Assembly (NCBI GenBank): GCA_016795105.1
Contig: JAEUIH010000029.1
Location: 1-64,000, forward strand
From: Planctomyces sp.
GTDB taxonomy: Bacteria; Planctomycetota; Planctomycetia; Planctomycetales; Planctomycetaceae
Reading direction: 5' to 3'
Length of the DNA stretch: 64,000 nucleotides
In this document: piece by piece, positions 59,758 through 64,000 of the stretch
How positions within the stretch are numbered: the stretch's first letter is position 1
Layout of the letters: each line of letters opens with the position of its first letter
The notes under the pieces: model-generated
The model's database searches: none
Told to the model about the DNA's origin: nothing
Seen by the model: only the letters and a program-made list of their open reading frames with translations
Translations under genes and position numbers: made by a program

Positions 59758-60120
59758 TCACGACGGTCGAGGGATGCGGTTTGCGCCGGGTGGGGGAGCT
59801 GCGACGGACAGGAACTTCCAGCCAATCAGGTACCAACCCTTACCGTAAGGATCACACCAGCGTACTTCACTGCGAAGGAAGACCGGGTAACTGATGGTAC
59901 TGTGAATCCGCAGGATCGCGATCGAACCCAGCGGATACTCTTTCTCCGTCACCACTCCAATCCCAAGATTGGAGAGGTCACGAGAAAAGCCGGGGATCCC
60001 GAGAGCATCTCCTTCAAAGATCAGAACCGGGCGAACGAACGCATGTCGAGGTTCAGTCCGACGTTCATTAAAACGTGCTCGCTGAGCCTCAAGGATCAGT
60101 TGCTCGATCTGTTCCTGCAT
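59758..60120 (-). CDS. PilZ domain protein
   Basis: 120 residues from ATG 60120. A single PilZ domain: the c-di-GMP-binding motif RRTEPRHAFVRPV (about 20-32) with its Arg-Arg, and the second block FSRDLSNLGIGVV. The length is typical. It should bind cyclic di-GMP, with an unknown output. It begins 39 bases after the alaS stop on the same strand, so it could be co-transcribed. The stop lies next to the degenerate last unit of the family 2 repeat block. Confidence 0.9.
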   Translation of the reverse strand: MQEQIEQLILEAQRARFNERRTEPRHAFVRPVLIFEGDALGIPGFSRDLSNLGIGVVTEKEYPLGSIAILRIHSTISYPVFLRSEVRWCDPYGKGWYLIGWKFLSVAAPPPGANRIPRPS

Positions 60121-60159
60121 GAGAGTTCCATCCGTTCTTCTTCGACAGTCAGTTGTGAT

Positions 60160-62799
60160 TCAGCCACCGAGTGCTTTCCGGTAGTACTCCAGTCCGGCAG
60201 CAACTGCGTCGTCGATTTTGTCGATCAGTTTTGCACCTGCTTCTGCCAGATCTGGACGTCCACCACCGCCACCACCCGCTACTCGTGATGCAGCCTTTAC
60301 GCAGTCGGAAGCACTCAGACCTTGTCCTGCGATGAGTTCTCGACTTACGGACGCAATCAATGCCACCTTATCATCAATCACCGCAGCCAGAATGACGGCA
60401 ACGGGACCATGCAGATCTCGAAGCTGATCTGTAAATTCACGCAATGACTCTCGTGAGACACCCGTCAGCTTATGGGCCACAACTTTAACGCCACCAATGA
60501 CAGGGGCCGATGCTGCGAGTTCACCAACAGCGTTTGCCACAGATGCTGTGTTGAGTTTTGAAAGTTCCCGCTGCAGATTGCGAACCTCACTCTGCAGTGA
60601 TTCAACCCGGGTCGGCAGGTCCTGAGCCTGATTGGCTTTCAGCATTGCCTGAAGTCGAACAATCAATTCTTCTGATTCACGGATCTTCCTGAGAGCGCGA
60701 GGTCCGGTCATTGCCGTAATTCGTCGAACTCCCTTCGCAACCGGCTCTTCAGACGTGATCCTGCAAAGACCGACCTGTCCGGTGTTTGTCAGATGAGTTC
60801 CACCACAAAGTTCAATGCTGAAGTCGCCCATCGTGACAACTCGCACCCGATCAGGATACTTCTCACCAAATAGTGCCATTGCACCCTTGCTGCGTGCGTC
60901 ATTGAGTTCCATCAACTCGGTTGTGACTGAAGCACCGGCTGCAATGCACTGGTTGATGATATCTTCAACGCGGCGAAGCTCGTCCGGAGTCATGGCCTGC
61001 TTGTGAGCAAAGTCAAATCGGATGGAATCCGCATCGACTCGTGATCCTCGCTGTGTCGCCTGTGCCCCAATGACCTGATGCAGAGCATGATGCAGGATAT
61101 GGGTCGTCGAATGAGCTCGGCGAATTGCTGATCGCCGATCGGCATCGACCTGAGCCCGCACCTTCTGACCAACTTTCAGAGAACCGGATTTCAGCTTTCC
61201 TTCCAGCACGAACAACGTTTGCTGATGTCGAAGTGAATTTGAAACTTCGAATCGCATACCGTCTGATGTCAATACACCCGTATCACCCACTTGTCCGCCA
61301 GCTTCACCGTAGAACGGGGTCTGATCAAGGACTACTCCCACAGGCCCCGACCAATCCTCCGCCACGGCCTTGACTGAATCGCCTTCAACGATCAGTCCCA
61401 CAACAGTGGCGTCACTGGACATGGTCTCGTAGCCCAGAAACTTAGTATCGCCCGAGGCTTTTCGGATCAGGTCCAGTGGACCTGCGACCATTACTGAACT
61501 CTCGCGACCGCCGCGGCTGATATCTGCATGCTCTTCCATCAGCTGATCGAACTGTCTTCGATCAATCGTGAAACCCTGATTTTGAGCAAGCGCTTCCGTC
61601 AATTCGACAAGGAACCCATCCTCCGTATGCAGCGTGAACACGTCTTCGCCACGGATTTGCTGACGGTTTGACGATTTCGCAGCTTCGGTGAACTTCTGAA
61701 ATCGTCCCAGACCGCGTTCGATTGTCCCCAAAAATTGAAGCTCTTCTTCCCGGATACTGTTCTGAACACTCTCCACTGATTCTGCCACATCCGGATACGC
61801 GTTTTTCATCACATTCACAACAGCCGGAACCATCTGATAGACAAACGGCTCTCGCTTGCCCAGCAAATAACCTTCCAGCAACGCGCGACGAAGGAGCTGC
61901 CGAACGACGTAATTCTCCTTCTCTGTATCCGGAATGACTCCTTCGTGAACACAGAAAGTTACTGCTCTCGCATGGTCAGCAATTCGACGAAGGGGTCTGC
62001 CCTGAGGACTATCAAAGTCATACTTGACGCCAACAATCTCTGCGGCAGCATCGCACAAGGGGCGCAGGACATCGTTTTCGAAATTGCTGAGCTTACCCTG
62101 CATTACGGCAGCAATTCGTTCCAGTCCCATTCCGGTGTCGATGTTACGGGCAGGGAGAGGTCGCAGATTATTGGGCGGCGCACCGACGCGATTGAACTGT
62201 GTAAACACCAAGTTCCAGATCTCGACGTCTTTGTTGGTTCCCGGAGGATGATAGAAGATCTCACTGCATGGACCACAAACTCCATCCGGCCCAAGGCTTG
62301 GAGCACTGGCCGGCCAGAAGTTCTCGCTCTCTTCAAGACACGCGATTCGGTCGGCACTTAATCCAATCTCATTCTTCCAGATATTAAAGGCTTCTTCGTC
62401 GAATCCATGCTGCCCCTTGTAGACACTGACTGTCAGACGATCTCCCGGCAATCCAAGCCACTTCCTGTCGGTCAGAAACTCCCATGCCCAGTGAATCGCT
62501 TCTCGCTTGAAATAGTCGCCAAACGAAAAATTCCCCAACATCTCGAAGAATGTGTGGTGGTATGCAGTCACACCCACATTGCTGATGTCACCGGTGCGAA
62601 GGCACTTCTGACATGTTGTAGCCTTCGTAAACTGCAGCTTCCCAATCCCCAGGAACTCATTCTTGAACTGATTCATCCCGGCGGGAGTAAACAGCACGGT
62701 TGGATCGTCTTTGGGAACCAGCACGTCTGACGGACGACGAACGCATCCCTTGGATTCAAAAAATGTCAGGTACTTTTCGCGTAATTCGTCGGTTTTCAT
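60160..62799 (-). CDS. alaS: Alanyl-tRNA synthetase
   Basis: 879 residues from ATG 62799, near E. coli AlaRS (875). It charges tRNA(Ala). Class II motif region [15 protein letters not shown], the editing-domain zinc/catalytic motifs [13 protein letters not shown] and [13 protein letters not shown], and the C-terminal coiled/Gly-rich region ([13 protein letters not shown]) are present. It is encoded between recA and the PilZ gene on the minus strand, with a terminator between it and recA. Nothing is abnormal. Confidence 0.97.
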   Translation of the reverse strand: MKTDELREKYLTFFESKGCVRRPSDVLVPKDDPTVLFTPAGMNQFKNEFLGIGKLQFTKATTCQKCLRTGDISNVGVTAYHHTFFEMLGNFSFGDYFKREAIHWAWEFLTDRKWLGLPGDRLTVSVYKGQHGFDEEAFNIWKNEIGLSADRIACLEESENFWPASAPSLGPDGVCGPCSEIFYHPPGTNKDVEIWNLVFTQFNRVGAPPNNLRPLPARNIDTGMGLERIAAVMQGKLSNFENDVLRPLCDAAAEIVGVKYDFDSPQGRPLRRIADHARAVTFCVHEGVIPDTEKENYVVRQLLRRALLEGYLLGKREPFVYQMVPAVVNVMKNAYPDVAESVESVQNSIREEELQFLGTIERGLGRFQKFTEAAKSSNRQQIRGEDVFTLHTEDGFLVELTEALAQNQGFTIDRRQFDQLMEEHADISRGGRESSVMVAGPLDLIRKASGDTKFLGYETMSSDATVVGLIVEGDSVKAVAEDWSGPVGVVLDQTPFYGEAGGQVGDTGVLTSDGMRFEVSNSLRHQQTLFVLEGKLKSGSLKVGQKVRAQVDADRRSAIRRAHSTTHILHHALHQVIGAQATQRGSRVDADSIRFDFAHKQAMTPDELRRVEDIINQCIAAGASVTTELMELNDARSKGAMALFGEKYPDRVRVVTMGDFSIELCGGTHLTNTGQVGLCRITSEEPVAKGVRRITAMTGPRALRKIRESEELIVRLQAMLKANQAQDLPTRVESLQSEVRNLQRELSKLNTASVANAVGELAASAPVIGGVKVVAHKLTGVSRESLREFTDQLRDLHGPVAVILAAVIDDKVALIASVSRELIAGQGLSASDCVKAASRVAGGGGGGRPDLAEAGAKLIDKIDDAVAAGLEYYRKALGG

Positions 62800-62846
62800 G
62801 TCAGTCGATCAGAAACAGGGCAAACTGGGTGATGTTTAAAAAGAAC

Positions 62847-62877
62847 TCGCCAGCCGGAAATCGTCTCCGGCTGGCGA
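62847..62877 (-). terminator. Terminator of recA
   Basis: TCGCCAGCCGG (62847-62857) and CCGGCTGGCGA (62867-62877) pair perfectly over 11 bases around a 9-base loop. On the minus strand it is followed by GTTCTTTTT. It lies 77 bases past the recA stop. Confidence 0.85.
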
Positions 62878-62953
62878 AATCTACAATAATCAGAACGTGT
62901 TACAGAAGCCGAACTCTTCGTTTTTTATGGTCTCCACAGAACCTGTCGCGGAC

Positions 62954-64000
62954 TTATTCGGCTTCAGCAGCTTCCTCAGCTCCCGCTTTTTCCGTCTCTA
63001 TCCCAGCCACAGATTTCAAATCCAGAATTTTCTGCCGAATCTCAGCAGCAACCGCCGGATTCTCTTCCAGGTAGACTCTTGCCCGATCTCGTCCCTGGCC
63101 CAGCTTCGTTCCTCCATAGCTGAACCAGCTGCCACTGCGATCAATGATCTTATTTTCAACTGCCAGATCAATCAGGTCTGCCTCAAAACTGATCCCACAG
63201 GTGTTGTACATGTCCAGCTCTGCCACTCGGAACGGCGGTGCAACCTTATTCTTTACGATTTTCACTCGCATTCGAATACCGATCTGATTTTCCCCTTCTT
63301 TCAGGGAACTGATCCGCCGCACGTCCACTCGACATGAACTGTAAAACTTCAACGCCCTTCCGCCCGGAGTTGTCTCAGGACTTCCAAACATCACACCAAT
63401 CTTCTCACGAATCTGATTGATGAAAATCACAGTGGTCTTCGCTCGAGCAATTGCGCCGGTCAGCTTTCTCATCGCCTGACTCATCATTCGAGCCTGCAAG
63501 CCAACGTGACTGTCACCAATCTCGCCGTCCAGTTCCGCCTTAGGCACCAGAGCGGCAACAGAGTCAATCACAATGATGTCAACAGCATTGGATTTGACGA
63601 GCATTTCCGCAATCTGCAGACCTTCTTCTCCGTAAGACGGCTGACTGACCAGAAGATCGTCGAGGTTTACGCCGAGTCGTCGAGCCCAGGACGGATCTAA
63701 CGCGTGTTCTGCATCCACAAAGGCAGCGATTCCGCCAGCCTTCTGAGCACTTGCAATGGCGTGCAGAGCCAGCGTTGTCTTTCCGCTCGACTCCGGCCCG
63801 AATAACTCGATGATCCTTCCTCGAGGAAACCCGCGACCTCCAAGGGCCAGGTCGAGCGACAACGCACCGGTGGAAATCCCCGGAATCCCGGCAGATGCTT
63901 CCGCAGAGTCGAGTTTCATGATCGACCCTTTGCCGAACATCTTCTCGATCTGCCCCAACGCATTGTCCAGCAACGCGGTATGCTCGTCTGCCGGCTTCGC
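62954..64000 (-). CDS. recA: RecA recombinase, cut by the window edge
   Basis: The 3' 349 codons of recA; the frame is open to 64000, so the start lies outside. RecA forms filaments on single-stranded DNA and drives strand exchange and LexA cleavage. Seen: Walker [10 protein letters not shown], the block [20 protein letters not shown], loop L1/L2 region [10 protein letters not shown]...[19 protein letters not shown] and the C-terminal acidic tail (ending EEAAEAE). The left edge of the fragment ([20 protein letters not shown]) fits the normal RecA N-terminal region. It ends at TAA 62954-62956, and a terminator follows. Confidence 0.97.
   Translation of the reverse strand, partial: AKPADEHTALLDNALGQIEKMFGKGSIMKLDSAEASAGIPGISTGALSLDLALGGRGFPRGRIIELFGPESSGKTTLALHAIASAQKAGGIAAFVDAEHALDPSWARRLGVNLDDLLVSQPSYGEEGLQIAEMLVKSNAVDIIVIDSVAALVPKAELDGEIGDSHVGLQARMMSQAMRKLTGAIARAKTTVIFINQIREKIGVMFGSPETTPGGRALKFYSSCRVDVRRISSLKEGENQIGIRMRVKIVKNKVAPPFRVAELDMYNTCGISFEADLIDLAVENKIIDRSGSWFSYGGTKLGQGRDRARVYLEENPAVAAEIRQKILDLKSVAGIETEKAGAEEAAEAE

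Noticed and set aside
59382-59825. 147-residue minus-strand reading with two GWAFLPVP copies
   Set aside because: Generated by the repeat block; it overlaps the isomerase-like and PilZ coding ends in other frames.

Overview
The window looks like chromosomal DNA from a planctomycete (Planctomycetota, probably order Planctomycetales). The evidence is family-level. Two very large secreted proteins are built from Calx-beta, GEVED-type and delta-60 repeats, each with a short N-terminal E-x-R-x-(L/M)-L motif. There are Tat-exported hydrolase and isomerase paralogues, a zinc-ribbon/membrane protein with a C-terminal helical repeat region, and a dispersed repeat whose reverse frame reads GWAFLPV, a string often annotated in planctomycete genomes. 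Coding density is high, with frequent GTG and TTG starts. No tRNA, rRNA, insertion sequence, phage or CRISPR array was found. The right edge cuts recA.

Layout. 1-584: non-coding, G-rich DNA, a hairpin repeat and the terminator of acnA. 585-6656 (minus): aconitase, aldo/keto reductase, and an MFS transporter translationally coupled to a beta-hydroxyacid dehydrogenase. 6849-9809 (plus): a LamG-type secreted protein and a zinc-ribbon membrane protein. 9984-18518 (minus): an envelope-flavoured run of RND/MMPL transporter, GroES, Mpo1-like protein, TolC-type outer membrane protein and a large Tat esterase. 18782-23065: an unknown membrane protein, a secreted alpha/beta hydrolase, a thioredoxin/YHS-like protein and CysC. 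23296-35028 (minus, with a TrmB-like gene on plus inside): a giant subtilase, a POTRA-repeat protein and a Calx-beta/delta-60 protein. 35299-41573: a methyltransferase, a LMW phosphatase-rpiB pair, and gcvH-gcvPA-gcvPB followed by a LipM-like octanoyltransferase. 41796-49387: an FHA protein, a small conserved protein, then nusA-infB-rbfA and a HhH-GPD-like protein with a basic tail. 49572-58457: a TPR protein, ruvB-mnmG, a response regulator/histidine kinase pair and a DapA-family aldolase. 58570-64000: a Tat isomerase-like protein, a repeat block, then minus-strand recA, alaS and a PilZ protein.

Functional threads. The gcv genes plus the octanoyltransferase form a glycine-cleavage module lacking gcvT. 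The nusA-infB-rbfA region is a transcription/translation module. Between the small upstream gene and nusA lies a 395-base gap with a near-consensus promoter, mutually exclusive hairpins and a strong intrinsic terminator about 30 bases before the nusA start codon. This looks like an attenuator leader and is the most interesting regulatory signal here.

Two families of short dispersed repeats recur at gene ends. Family 1 is a CATCACG...CGTGATG hairpin, found as inverted pairs between convergent genes. Family 2 is the GWAFLPV element, about 55 bases. Each supplies stop codons of neighbouring genes. No complete undescribed defence or mobile system is visible.
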